Shown here piece after piece: positions 1 through 7,606 of a stretch of 34,594 bases of DNA. Positions within the stretch are counted from its first letter, which is position 1. Each line of letters starts with the position of its first letter. The stretch is from assembly GCF_005222915.1 (NCBI RefSeq), contig NZ_STFX01000009.1, forward strand, positions 1-34,594, read 5' to 3'. The DNA is from Rhizobium sp. FKL33 (GTDB taxonomy: Bacteria > Pseudomonadota > Alphaproteobacteria > Rhizobiales > Rhizobiaceae). Both the position numbers and the translations under genes were made by a program. The notes beneath the pieces were generated by a model. That model did not search any database and was not told the origin of the DNA. It saw nothing but the letters and a program-made list of their open reading frames with translations.

Positions 1-69
1 AATAGCCAGATCGACGAACTGTTGCCGTGGGCATACGCCGCAAACGGCGAAATCAAAGCCGTGGCCTGA
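1..69 (+). CDS. IS66 family transposase, C-terminal fragment (5' part outside window)
   Basis: Frame 1 is open from the window edge to TGA at 67-69 and encodes 22 residues, beginning NSQIDELLPWAYA and ending in KAVA. The I-D-E-L-L-P-W motif is the typical extreme C-terminus of IS66-type transposases (the TnpC/DDE protein). Only this tail is visible, so whether the transposase is intact cannot be judged. The stop lies 13 bases before the end of the element, as expected for IS66 elements. Confidence 0.75.
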   Translation, partial: NSQIDELLPWAYAANGEIKAVA

Positions 70-82
70 GAACATCGCTTAC
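1..82 (+). mobile_element. Right end of an IS66-family insertion sequence
   Basis: The window opens in the last codons of an IS66-type transposase and the element ends a few bases after its stop. The sequence CGCTTAC at 76-82, read on the other strand as GTAAGCG, is the usual outer tip of IS66-family inverted repeats. The repeat seems to run over about 59-82 and overlaps the transposase stop region. The flanking 8 bases (83-90, ATAACGGA) would be the target duplication, since this family makes 8-bp duplications; the other copy lies outside the window. The insertion breaks an integrase gene on the minus strand. Confidence 0.8.
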
Positions 83-533
83 ATAACGGAACGCCATTGT
101 TCAGGAGATAAGTGAGGCCAGCGCAGCCGCTCTCCAGCGACAGCTCCACCCGGCTCCCGAACTTTGCGACGAGCTGGCAGGCCCAACCGGCCTCGAGATC
201 GAGTTCCATCTCGACGACATCGCCGCCGCGCCCATTGCGACGCGCCATCATGTTGATGTCGTCGAGCCGCTCAAGTTCCTTGTCGCGCTCGTGCTCGAAC
301 AGTTTCTGGAGCTGCTGTTTTGACATCTCTTCCTTCGAATGCAGTTTCAGTTCGGCCAGCCTGGTGTTGAGCTTCCGGCCGATGACCTGCGCCTTTCTAT
401 GGTCGGAACAGTGAAGGCTGAGTGAAAGTCTGCTCCCAGGCTGGCAATGAACGAACACAGCCGGCACCCGGGGGCGCCAGTAAAAGATGTTTCCGCGGCG
501 GATGAGATTCTCGACCTCGTGGCGCACAGCCAT
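83..533 (-). pseudogene. Tyrosine-type site-specific integrase, N-terminal part, cut off by the IS66 element
   Basis: Reading leftwards from an ATG at 531-533, the frame stays open for about 150 codons up to the IS end. It uses G/C-ending codons like its neighbours. The start includes LIRRGNIFYWRPRVP, then SLSLHCSDHRKAQVIGRKLN and a charged helix (LQKLFEHERDKELERLDDIN). This layout resembles the N-terminal SAM-like region of phage and island tyrosine recombinases of the DUF6538 type: a short strand with paired aromatic residues, a 'L-S-L-x-T/S-x-D-x-R-x-A' turn, then long helices. The catalytic domain (R...HxxR...Y) is missing because the IS66 element replaces everything beyond position 83. 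The gene lies next to the 3' end of tRNA-Gln, the normal place for an island integrase. The family call rests on motif recognition. A weak AGGG precedes the ATG. Confidence 0.65.
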
Positions 534-690
534 GACGAACAAACCCTGTATCAAGCCTCAAGGTTAGACCGCGCCGATTTCGGCTGGGCATCACCTCTGG
601 GTTACAGTTCTGGGCATCAGGTCGCCAATGACGCCAAAACGGGATCCAGCGCGGCTGAAAAACTGAGGAATAACAGGAATTTGGGAGAAT
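534..690. other. Spacer between integrase start and tRNA 3' end; expected attachment-site flank
   Basis: These 157 bases carry no convincing gene. They lie between the tRNA-Gln 3' end and the integrase start, and so would hold the integrase promoter and the element-side arm of the attachment site. I saw no clear -35/-10 pair. The direct repeat of the tRNA 3' end that would mark the other element end is not in the window. Confidence 0.4.
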
Positions 691-764
691 TGGCTGGGGA
701 ACCTGGATTCGAACCAGGACTAACGGAGTCAGAGTCCGTGGGTCTACCGTTAACCTATTCCCCA
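691..764 (-). tRNA. tRNA-Gln (anticodon CUG)
   Basis: The minus strand folds into a full cloverleaf. The acceptor arm TGGGGAA (764-758) pairs with TTCCCCA, followed by discriminator G and an encoded CCA (691-693). The anticodon stem ACGGA/TCCGT encloses the loop CTCTGAC, giving anticodon CTG that reads CAG (glutamine). The T arm CCTGG-TTCGAAT-CCAGG is intact. The gene is 74 bases long. A likely promoter lies at 830-857. The 3' end borders an integrase gene, so this tRNA is the probable integration target of the element at the left edge. Confidence 0.95.
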
Positions 765-783
765 GCAAGCGTTTTCACGCTGT

Positions 784-819
784 CCGACCGTCAGTCGCTC
801 AAGGAGCGACTGGGCCGTC
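784..819 (-). repeat. Hairpin in the tRNA-Gln leader
   Basis: CAGTCGCTC (792-800) and GAGCGACTG (804-812) form a perfect 9-bp stem with a 3-base loop. Imperfect pairing extends it to about 784-819. It lies between the suggested promoter and the tRNA 5' end, so it would be part of the precursor leader. Confidence 0.5.
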
Positions 820-829
820 GGTGAGGCGG

Positions 830-857
830 CTTCTAGCATATTGACGGGGAGGTTCAA
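830..857 (-). promoter_or_regulatory. Probable sigma-70 promoter of tRNA-Gln
   Basis: On the minus strand TTGAAC (857-852) and TAGAAG (835-830) are separated by 16 bases, about 65 bases upstream of the mature tRNA 5' end. This is a plausible -35/-10 pair driving the tRNA. No experimental support. Confidence 0.4.
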
Positions 858-1031
858 GCAGAAAATGGGAGTTCTATGAAAGAAATTTGTCGCCCCTCGC
901 GAGACGGGCGCGGCATGGGCCTTGCGCAAAAACAAATTGTCGTTTCCGTGGCGAACTGGTACATTCCTTGCCAACACTGAACAGAGACTTGCGCCTGCCG
1001 CAGCCGATTGGCGCGCAGCGCGCCATGGAAC

Positions 1032-2531
1032 ATGACCGTGAGTGACCCCGAATCCGGCGTAAAGCCGTCTGACGCCGGGGCGTCCGGGGCAGGACAGAAG
1101 CCGGGGGAAAGCTCTTCCCGGCGTGCGAAACGTCGGCGCAAGCGTGCGCAGGGTTCCGCCAATCGTCCGCCTCAAGCTGCCGAGACGCGCAAGTCCGGCG
1201 GCGAGACGTCCCCACCTGTTGCGCCGGGCAAAGGCCCGGATCGCAAGAAAAAGCGCCGCAAGAGGTCGCGTGGGCCTGCGCCCGCGTCGGAACAACCGCG
1301 CCCGCAGGCCGAGGCGCAGCATGCCGCGCCGCCCAGACAAAGCCAGGACAAGCCCCCGTCAAGCAAGAAGAGCGGTCGCCGTCATCGTCGTCTGCAGCCG
1401 CGGCCCTTGCCACAGGAGCAATCGCCGCGCGCCCATGGCAAGCCGTCCGAGCGCCCGGACGGAGCCTCGCGCGCCGACCTGCCGAGGCCCAAGCCCGCCG
1501 CGCCGGAGTTTCCGCCGCCCGATACGCTCTACGCCGCGCTCGATCTCGGCACCAACAATTGCCGGCTGCTGATCGCCCAGCCCACCCGGCCGGGCCAGTT
1601 CCGGGTCGTGGACGCGTTTTCCCGCATCGTGCGGCTGGGCGAAGGGCTCGGCGCCACCGGACGGCTTTCGGAAGACGCGATGGATCGCGCCACGGAAGCG
1701 CTCAAGGTGTGCGCCTCCAAGCTCGCCGCCCGCAAGGTGCGCCGCATGCGGCTGATCGCCACCGAAGCCTGCCGCGCCGCCTCCAATGGCGAGGCCTTTC
1801 TGGAGCGCGTGACCCGCGAGACCGGGCTCGACCTCGAAGTCATCAATCGCGAGACCGAGGCGCGCCTCGCCGTCTCCGGTTGCGCCTCGCTGGTGGGCAG
1901 GGATGCGCGCTCGGCCGTGCTGTTCGATATCGGCGGCGGCTCCTCGGAAATCGCCATCCTGCAGATCAACGGCCAGCGCTCGCCGCGGCTGGCCAATCAC
2001 ATCACCCACTGGACCTCGCTGCCGGTGGGCGTGGTGACGCTGTCGGAGCGGCATGGCGGCCGGCATGTGACGCCCGACATCTTCGCCGCCATGGTGGCCG
2101 AGGTCGAGGAGATGCTGTCGCGCTTTTCCGCCCCGCTCGCCTCGGACCTCAACGGCGCCGATAGCGGCTTCCACATGATCGGCACCTCGGGCACGGTCAC
2201 GACGCTCGCCGGCGTCTATCTCAACCTGCCGCGCTATGATCGCCGCCAGGTCGACGGGCTCTGGATGGACGCCGCCGATGTGACCGCCATGCAGGACCGG
2301 CTGGTCGGGCTCGATTTCGCCGCCCGCGCCGCCAATCCCTGCATCGGGCCGGATCGCGCCGATCTGGTGCTGGCCGGCTGCGCCATTCTCGAGGCCATTC
2401 GCAGGCGGTTTCCTGTCGAGCGGATGCGCGTCGCCGACAGGGGCTTGCGCGAAGGCCTGCTCACCGAAATGATGGCGGATGACGGCGCCTGGCGCAAAGC
2501 CAGGCCGCGCCCGCCCTTTCACAGGATCTGA
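1032..2531 (+). CDS. Ppx/GppA family phosphatase with long basic N-terminal extension
   Basis: Member of the ASKHA-fold Ppx/GppA family, which hydrolyses polyphosphate or pppGpp in the cytoplasm. The catalytic part starts near residue 166 with YAALDLGTNNCRLLI (phosphate-1 loop). It continues with ATEACR, INRETEARLAVSG, the FDIGGGSSEIA loop near 298-308, and GTSGTVTTLAG near 384-394. The first ~160 residues are low complexity, rich in Lys, Arg and Pro, with clusters such as RRAKRRRKR and RKKKRRKR, so the protein (499 aa) is longer than usual for the core. The frame is open from TTG 1008. I prefer ATG 1032, but GTG 1038 is also possible because no strong ribosome site is visible. The stop is 3 bases from rlmE, so the two are co-transcribed. 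Whether it is exopolyphosphatase or pppGpp phosphatase cannot be told from sequence. Confidence 0.92.
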   Translation: MTVSDPESGVKPSDAGASGAGQKPGESSSRRAKRRRKRAQGSANRPPQAAETRKSGGETSPPVAPGKGPDRKKKRRKRSRGPAPASEQPRPQAEAQHAAPPRQSQDKPPSSKKSGRRHRRLQPRPLPQEQSPRAHGKPSERPDGASRADLPRPKPAAPEFPPPDTLYAALDLGTNNCRLLIAQPTRPGQFRVVDAFSRIVRLGEGLGATGRLSEDAMDRATEALKVCASKLAARKVRRMRLIATEACRAASNGEAFLERVTRETGLDLEVINRETEARLAVSGCASLVGRDARSAVLFDIGGGSSEIAILQINGQRSPRLANHITHWTSLPVGVVTLSERHGGRHVTPDIFAAMVAEVEEMLSRFSAPLASDLNGADSGFHMIGTSGTVTTLAGVYLNLPRYDRRQVDGLWMDAADVTAMQDRLVGLDFAARAANPCIGPDRADLVLAGCAILEAIRRRFPVERMRVADRGLREGLLTEMMADDGAWRKARPRPPFHRI

Positions 2532-2534
2532 CCC

Positions 2535-3311
2535 ATGACGAGCAAACCCACCGGCGGCAAGGGAACCGGCCGCAAGCTGACCCAGCATGTGAAGAAGAAG
2601 AAGCTGAAGGAATCGTCGCGGCGCTGGCTGCAGCGCCATATCAACGATCCCTATGTGCAGCGCTCCCGCCTGGAGGGTTATCGATCGCGCGCGGTCTACA
2701 AATTGTTGGAGATCGACGAGAAGCATCACATTCTCTCGGGCGCCCGGCGCATCATCGATCTGGGCGCAGCCCCCGGCGGCTGGTCGCAGATCGCCGCCCG
2801 CGTCACCGATTCCACCAATGACAATATCCGCGTCGTCGCCATCGATTTTCTCGAAATGGACGCCATTCCCGGCGTGCATTTCCTGCAGATGGACTTTCTC
2901 GACGCCGCCGCGCCGCAGGCGCTGATGGATGCGCTGGGCGGCATTCCCGATCTGGTGATTTCCGATATGGCCGCCCCCACCACCGGCCATCAGCGCACCG
3001 ACCATTTGCGCACCATGCATCTGTGCGAAGTGGCGGCGCATTTCGCCGTTCAGGTGCTGCGCGAGGGGGGCCATTTTCTCGCCAAGACCTTCCAGGGCGG
3101 CGCGGAGAAGGAACTGCTCGACATGCTCAAGCGGAATTTCCGCCAGGTCGTGCATGTCAAGCCGCAGGCCTCGCGGGCGGAATCGGTGGAGATGTTCATT
3201 CTCGCCAAGGGATTCCGCGGACCGAAAGTCGGCGCCATCGGCCATGAAGAGGCCGCCGAGAGCGATATGGACGCCGGCGATCACAGGGACAATCGCGACG
3301 ACGAGGATTGA
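2535..3311 (+). CDS. rlmE: 23S rRNA (uridine-2552-2'-O)-methyltransferase RlmE
   Basis: FtsJ/RrmJ-type SAM-dependent enzyme that 2'-O-methylates U2552 of 23S rRNA late in large-subunit assembly. The SAM loop [11 protein letters not shown] is at 75-85. The catalytic tetrad is complete: K56 (in SRAVYKL), D144 (in ISDMAAP), K184 (in LAKTFQGG) and E219 (in ESVEMF). The spacings of 40 and 35 residues between the last three match those of E. coli RlmE. A basic N-terminal stretch ([18 protein letters not shown]) suits RNA binding. The acidic tail after residue 240 is probably disordered. It follows the Ppx/GppA gene after 3 bases, a common alphaproteobacterial pairing. Confidence 0.96.
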   Translation: MTSKPTGGKGTGRKLTQHVKKKKLKESSRRWLQRHINDPYVQRSRLEGYRSRAVYKLLEIDEKHHILSGARRIIDLGAAPGGWSQIAARVTDSTNDNIRVVAIDFLEMDAIPGVHFLQMDFLDAAAPQALMDALGGIPDLVISDMAAPTTGHQRTDHLRTMHLCEVAAHFAVQVLREGGHFLAKTFQGGAEKELLDMLKRNFRQVVHVKPQASRAESVEMFILAKGFRGPKVGAIGHEEAAESDMDAGDHRDNRDDED

Positions 3312-3334
3312 TCGTCATTGTCAGGAGGGACGCA

Positions 3335-3718
3335 ATGCTGCTCTATGTGACGCTTGGAACCCGCGATCTCGCCCGCGCCATCGCCTTCTACGATCCGGTG
3401 ATGGCGACGCTGGGCTATCGGCGTCTGGTCACCGAGGATGTCGAGGCGGGCTATGGGCGCGAAGACGACGTGCGCTGCCGCCTCTGGATCACCTATCCCT
3501 TCGACCAGCAACCGGCGACCCATGGCAACGGGTCCATGCTGGCGCTGGTGGCCGATAGTCGCGCCGCGGTCGACGCCTTCCATGCAGCCGCCCTGGCCGC
3601 AGGCGGTGTAGACGAAGGCGCGCCGGGGCTCAGGCCCTATCACGCACATTTCTACGCGTCCTACGCCCGCGATCCTGACGGCAACAAGCTCTCGGCGGTG
3701 TGCGAAAAGGCTGAGTGA
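3335..3718 (+). CDS. VOC (glyoxalase/bleomycin-resistance-like) family protein
   Basis: A 127-residue single-domain protein with the vicinal-oxygen-chelate fold pattern: LLYVTLGTRDLARAIAFYDPVMATLGY at the start, a central FDQQPATHGNGSMLALVA strand-turn-strand, then HFYASYARDPDGNKLSAV at the end. Such proteins are often dimeric metal-dependent lyases, dioxygenases or resistance proteins; the substrate here is unknown. The start is ATG 3335 because a strong AGGAGGGA lies at 3323-3330; an in-frame TTG at 3308 has no such site. It begins 24 bases after rlmE and may be part of that transcript. Its stop abuts the stop of the convergent exporter gene. Confidence 0.85.
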   Translation: MLLYVTLGTRDLARAIAFYDPVMATLGYRRLVTEDVEAGYGREDDVRCRLWITYPFDQQPATHGNGSMLALVADSRAAVDAFHAAALAAGGVDEGAPGLRPYHAHFYASYARDPDGNKLSAVCEKAE

Positions 3719-5173
3719 TCAGGCCGTCTCGGCCTTCTCCACATGGCCCGAGACATTGGCGCCGACATTGGCCGGCAGCCGTGAAATCGGCCAGGCGCCG
3801 ATGAGATTGAGAAACGCCACCGCGATGAAGGCCATGTGGAACGCGCCGATCGTCAAGCCTTCCCCACTCGATAGAGCGTAAAGCTCCAGCAGAACGCCGG
3901 CGAAGGCGACGCCGAGCGCGCTCGACACCTGCTGTATCACCGCATTCAGCGCCGCGGCGCGACCGGCCCTGTCAGCGTCGATATCGGCGAAGCCGAGAAT
4001 GTTGATGCCGGTGAAGAAGAAGGACCGCACGAAGCCCGCGACGAACAACGTGACCGTCAGCGCCAGATGCGGCGTATCGGGCATGAACAGCGCATTGGCC
4101 GCCGTGCCCACCGCCGACAGGCTCGCGGCGATGACGAGCACGTTGCGGAAGCCGAAGCGATGGAACACATGGCGCGCCGCGAATTTGGTCAGGAGCGCGC
4201 CGCCTGCGCCGATGAAGGTGATCATCCCGGATTGAAACGGCGTCAGGCCGAAGCCGAGCTGCAGCATCAGCGGCAGCAGGAAAGGCACAGCGCCCATGGC
4301 GATGCGGAAAATGGTGCCGGCGGTCACACAGGCGCGGAAGGTCTCGACCGAAAACAGTGTCAGATCGAGAACAGGATGCGGATGTCGCCGCGCATGGCGC
4401 ACGAAGAGCAGGCCCGAAACGAGGCCGATCGCGGTTGCGGCGACGCCGACCGCCGGCGGCAGCGCCGGCAGGCTGACCACCGAGAGCCCGAAGACCACGC
4501 CGGCGGCGGACAGGCCGCTCAGCGCAAACCCGGTCTTGTCGAGCGGCGGCGAGCCTACCGGCGGCAGGTCGGGAATGAAGATCAGCGACAGGATCACGCC
4601 CACAATGCCGACCGGCAGATTGATGAGAAAGATCCATTCCCAGCTGAAATAGGTGGTGATGAAGCCGCCGATCGGCGGTCCCACCAAGGGGCCGATCACG
4701 GCGGGAATGGTGAAGAGCGACATGGCGGCGACCAGATTGGCCTTGTCGGTGGATCGCAGCAGAATGGCGCGGCCCACCGGCGTGGTCATCGCCCCGCCCA
4801 TGCCCTGCAGGAACCGCGCCAGCACGAAGAAGGGGAGGTTGGTCGCCACCGCGCACAGCGCCGAACCGGCCATGAACACGATGATGGCGGCGATGAACAC
4901 CCGTTTGGCCCCGAACCGGTCCGCCGCCCAGCCGCTCAGCGGAATGAACACGCCGAGCGACACGAGATAGGAGGTCATGGCGAGCTTCAGCGTAATCGGG
5001 CCGACGCCGAGATCGGCGGCGATGGCCGGCAGCGAGGTGGCGATGACGGTGGAGTCCATCTGCTCCATGAAGAGCGCGACGGCGAGGATGAGGGGAGCGA
5101 AGCGATGCAAGACTGAGCCGGCGGATGAGGAATCGGTTGCCTCGAAAGAGCCATGGAAAAATGGCGGAGGCAA
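3719..5173 (-). CDS. MFS transporter, DHA2-type (EmrB/QacA-like) drug exporter
   Basis: A 484-residue integral inner-membrane protein with many hydrophobic spans, probably 14. Motif A-like GWAADRFGAKRVF follows the second span, and motif C-like AVIGPLVGPPIGG lies in span 5, which marks proton-drug antiporters. The MEQMDSTVIATSLPAIA segment in the first span is the typical motif D1 of the DHA2 family. Substrate is unknown and no membrane-fusion partner is adjacent. The start is uncertain: TTG 5173 keeps a 27-residue leader, while TTG 5110 sits just before the first span; neither has a good ribosome site. It lies 11 bases after the TfoX-domain gene, so it is probably translated from the same transcript. 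Confidence 0.88.
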   Translation of the reverse strand: MPPPFFHGSFEATDSSSAGSVLHRFAPLILAVALFMEQMDSTVIATSLPAIAADLGVGPITLKLAMTSYLVSLGVFIPLSGWAADRFGAKRVFIAAIIVFMAGSALCAVATNLPFFVLARFLQGMGGAMTTPVGRAILLRSTDKANLVAAMSLFTIPAVIGPLVGPPIGGFITTYFSWEWIFLINLPVGIVGVILSLIFIPDLPPVGSPPLDKTGFALSGLSAAGVVFGLSVVSLPALPPAVGVAATAIGLVSGLLFVRHARRHPHPVLDLTLFSVETFRACVTAGTIFRIAMGAVPFLLPLMLQLGFGLTPFQSGMITFIGAGGALLTKFAARHVFHRFGFRNVLVIAASLSAVGTAANALFMPDTPHLALTVTLFVAGFVRSFFFTGINILGFADIDADRAGRAAALNAVIQQVSSALGVAFAGVLLELYALSSGEGLTIGAFHMAFIAVAFLNLIGAWPISRLPANVGANVSGHVEKAETA

Positions 5174-5184
5174 GGTCTCCGTCT

Positions 5185-5463
5185 CTATCGGTGGGCTTGC
5201 GACAGCCGCGTCTCCGCCTCGCGCTCCAGAGCTTTTTTATGCATCGGGTCGAGCCGGCGCCAGTCGATATCGGCGAGCGCGCCGGCCAGCGCATGCAGCA
5301 TAAGTTTGCTGACAGCCCGCGGCCCGAAGCGGAATTTCAGCCGCGCATAGGCTTCGACTGCGCCAATCTCTCTCAGCACGGATTCGTCACTCACGCCGAT
5401 CTCCATCAGCATGGCGCAGGATTTCGGCCCGAGATTGCGAAGATCCCGGAGCGGTCGCGTCAC
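5185..5463 (-). CDS. TfoX C-terminal domain-containing protein
   Basis: A 92-residue protein matching the stand-alone TfoX/Sxy C-terminal domain: RDLRNLGPKSCAMLMEIGV at the start, then a helix with AVEAYARLKF and a conserved end LHALAGALADIDWRRL. The domain has a helix-hairpin-helix-like layout. In competence regulators it accompanies an N-terminal domain, which is missing here; the role of the single domain is not established. Its ATG overlaps the stop of the upstream TerB-like gene by 4 bases (ATGA), which suggests coupled translation. Confidence 0.85.
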   Translation of the reverse strand: MTRPLRDLRNLGPKSCAMLMEIGVSDESVLREIGAVEAYARLKFRFGPRAVSKLMLHALAGALADIDWRRLDPMHKKALEREAETRLSQAHR

Positions 5464-5873
5464 AGGCGGCGATAGCGGGCCGCGGCGGCGCGTTCGATCG
5501 CGGCGGCGGTCAGCTTGTCGAGCTCCAGCCGGGCGCGCAGCAACTGCAGGAAGCGCAGCTCGGTCGGCTCGATCTGATGGTCGGCGATGGCGATCTCCAC
5601 GGCCAGCGCATAGGCCGTGTCGTAGAGGCGCGGCGGCAGCGCGTCGCGAATGGTTTCGAGCGCGATGTCGAGACCTTCCGCGCCGGCCAGGATTTCCTGC
5701 GCCCGGCGGCTCGTCGGGATGATGTCTTCCTCGTCGAAACCCTCGAACACCGGCAGCAGCCGGGCCAGCCGGGCGATGCTCTTGAGTTCGGGGTCGGGCA
5801 TATGACCGTCGGAGGCCGAGGCCATCACCATTACATAGATCAGCGCCGCCTGCGCCGTCACTTTTTCAGCCAT
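5460..5873 (-). CDS. TerB-like (tellurite-resistance TerB/DjlA-N fold) protein
   Basis: A 137-residue, mainly helical protein. ALIYVMVMASASDGHMPDPELKSIARL and later AVEIAIADHQIEPTELRFLQLLR are the two acidic-loop helical repeats of the TerB/DjlA N-terminal fold (A-x-A-D-G-x-x-x-x-x-E pattern twice). Proteins of this fold bind metal ions and often link to membranes, but the exact job of single-domain copies is unknown. It lies 86 bases downstream of the S24 repressor and overlaps the TfoX-domain gene, so these genes probably share a transcript. No other ter genes are near. Confidence 0.82.
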   Translation of the reverse strand: MAEKVTAQAALIYVMVMASASDGHMPDPELKSIARLARLLPVFEGFDEEDIIPTSRRAQEILAGAEGLDIALETIRDALPPRLYDTAYALAVEIAIADHQIEPTELRFLQLLRARLELDKLTAAAIERAAAARYRRL

Positions 5874-5959
5874 GTCATCCTCGCCAAAACCCGTTTGCGT
5901 CTCAGCAGGTAGAGCGCGGCGCGCATGAAATCAAGATGGCGCGCGCGCGGAGAATTTTC

Positions 5960-6622
5960 CTACTGGCTGGCCCAGATGATGCGGGCGATCCAGTCGACGT
6001 CGGAAGCCTCCAGCGTGCGGCCGGGATGTTCGGGATTGAGCGACATCAGTTCGATCGTGCGCGGGGTCTGCCGCGCCAAGACTTTCGCCATCACTTCGCC
6101 CTCGCGGGTGCGCACCACCACGCGGTCGTTGCGGCGCACCTGCGCGCCGGGCTCCACGATCAGCACATCGCCGTCGCGATAGAGCGGCATCATGCTGTCG
6201 CCCTGCACCTCCAGCGCATAGACGCCGGGCTTATGGGCGGGGGAGGCCGGAAATTCCACCACGTCCCAGCCCTGGCCGGCCGGAAAGCCGCCATCGTCGA
6301 AAAAACCGCCGGCGCCGGCCTGGGCGAAGCCGAGCAGCGGAATGGGCGACACCTGCGGCGGGAAAGCGCCGTCCGGCAGGCCGGAGCGCCCCGGCCGTTG
6401 CAGGACCGAGGTGAAATCGTCGATCGACGAGCCGGTGGCTTCGAGGATCTTGTGGATCGATTCCGTCGAGGGCCAGCGCTGGCGGCCGTCGGCCGAGCTG
6501 CGCTTGGACTTGTTGAAGGCGGTGGGGTCGAGCCCCGCCTTGCGCGCCAGGCCGGAGGGGGTCAGGTCATGCCGCGCAGCCAGGGAATCGATGGCTTCCC
6601 AGATTTTCTCATGCGAAAACAT
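5960..6622 (-). CDS. S24-family (LexA/CI-like) self-cleaving transcriptional repressor
   Basis: A 220-residue regulator. The N-terminal half has a helix-turn-helix (IWEAIDSLAARHDLTPSGLARKAGL, then a TAFNKSKR recognition region). The C-terminal half is an S24 peptidase: serine S143 in GDSMMPLYRDGD and lysine K180 in GEVMAKVLAR form the Ser-Lys dyad, and the likely Ala-Gly cleavage bond is A102-G103 in FAQAGAGG. It is not the classic LexA winged helix; it resembles phage CI-type or rhizobial XRE-S24 regulators. The start is ATG 6622, as the 29 residues upstream in the open frame look unlike protein. No phage genes adjoin it, so it is probably a chromosomal stress or house regulator. Confidence 0.88.
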   Translation of the reverse strand: MFSHEKIWEAIDSLAARHDLTPSGLARKAGLDPTAFNKSKRSSADGRQRWPSTESIHKILEATGSSIDDFTSVLQRPGRSGLPDGAFPPQVSPIPLLGFAQAGAGGFFDDGGFPAGQGWDVVEFPASPAHKPGVYALEVQGDSMMPLYRDGDVLIVEPGAQVRRNDRVVVRTREGEVMAKVLARQTPRTIELMSLNPEHPGRTLEASDVDWIARIIWASQ

Positions 6623-6754
6623 GGCGGACAGTCCGTCAGTTGGCGGCCCGCGGCGACGCGATACGAAAGGCGGGCGATGGGGTGGACAACTTTCGCGGAT
6701 CTTAACCATATCCCGCAGCGGGAGTAAAGGATGCGAGGAATAAAATCCTGTGCG

Positions 6755-7414
6755 TCAATTCGCCTGCGGCAGGGCTGCGCCGATCTTGCCGATCTGAATC
6801 ACCGCTTGCGTGCGGCTGTCGACGTCGAGCTTGAGCAGGATGGCCGAGACATGCGCCTTGACCGTAGCCTCGGAGACGCCGAGCTCATAGGCGATCTGCT
6901 TGTTGAGCAGGCCTTCGCCGATCATGCCGAGCACGCGGGTCTGCTGCGGCGTCAGCGTCTTCAGCCGGCCGATCAGCGCGTCGATTTCATTGTCCTGATC
7001 CCGGCCCGCCTCATAGCCCGGCGGTGCGTAGACACCGCCGTCCAGCACCGCGGCGATGGCCGCCCGGATATCGTCGATGCCGCTCGATTTGGAGATGAAG
7101 CCGGAGGCGCCGAGATCGAGCGCCCGGCGGATGGTGGCGGCGTCGTCGGTGGCGGAGACGACGGCGACGGGAATGGCGGGAAATTCCGCCCGCATCATCA
7201 TCAGCCCCGACAGGCCGCTGACCCCTGGCATGGTGAGATCCAGCATCATCAGATCGGCGTCGGGATGCGCCTCGGCGGCCTTTCGCGCTTCCTCCAGCGA
7301 TCCGGCCTCCACGATCGCCGTCTCCTGTCCGCCGAAAGCGAGCGCCTGTTTCAGCGCCCCACGAAACAAGGGATGATCATCAGCGATGATGATCGTCGCG
7401 GAAGATGTCTGCAT
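6755..7414 (-). CDS. NarL/FixJ-type response regulator with LuxR HTH
   Basis: Two-domain response regulator of about 219 residues. The receiver domain has the acidic pair D11/D12 (IIIADDHPLFRGAL), phospho-acceptor D58 (LMMLDLTMPGVSG), switch serine S86 and lysine K108 (GFISKSSG). The C-terminal LuxR-type HTH begins near 153 (LTPQQTRVLGMIGEGLLNKQIA) with recognition helix VSEATVKAHVSAILLKL. It should bind DNA as a phosphorylated dimer. No sensor kinase is adjacent, so it is an orphan in this window. It lies alone on the minus strand between the S24 repressor and the divergent DUF952-pyrD pair. Confidence 0.93.
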   Translation of the reverse strand: MQTSSATIIIADDHPLFRGALKQALAFGGQETAIVEAGSLEEARKAAEAHPDADLMMLDLTMPGVSGLSGLMMMRAEFPAIPVAVVSATDDAATIRRALDLGASGFISKSSGIDDIRAAIAAVLDGGVYAPPGYEAGRDQDNEIDALIGRLKTLTPQQTRVLGMIGEGLLNKQIAYELGVSEATVKAHVSAILLKLDVDSRTQAVIQIGKIGAALPQAN

Positions 7415-7606
7415 TTTCCCCCCGTGAGCCTGCTGGCAGGCCCGGATTTTCTCGTTCTCCGGAGCTTATATCAGGCCTCCTGAAACGAAAAGCATTTTGT
7501 CACGGACTTCGCCTTATGGCTGCAGCGGCGTCCCGTCACCCGTCGTCTCGGCTGTTTTCTTTCGGCGCCAGATGGGTTAGGCAGGCCTGAACAAGGGGAG
7601 GCCGCC

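Noticed and set aside
112-414. Rightward 100-residue frame in 112-414
   Set aside because: Ser/Phe/Arg-rich and antisense to the integrase frame, which has the codon use and motifs.
447-824. Rightward and leftward frames across the tRNA (about 397-824)
   Set aside because: They translate through the tRNA-Gln gene (the GEPGFEPGL-type peptide is a known artefact of tRNA sequence), and the integrase frame fits the left part better.
1359-3284. Long leftward frame of 641 codons antisense to ppx and rlmE
   Set aside because: High-GC shadow of two well-supported genes; no family pattern.
4067-5116. Rightward 349-residue frame in the exporter gene
   Set aside because: His/Arg/Gly-rich shadow of the membrane protein on the other strand.
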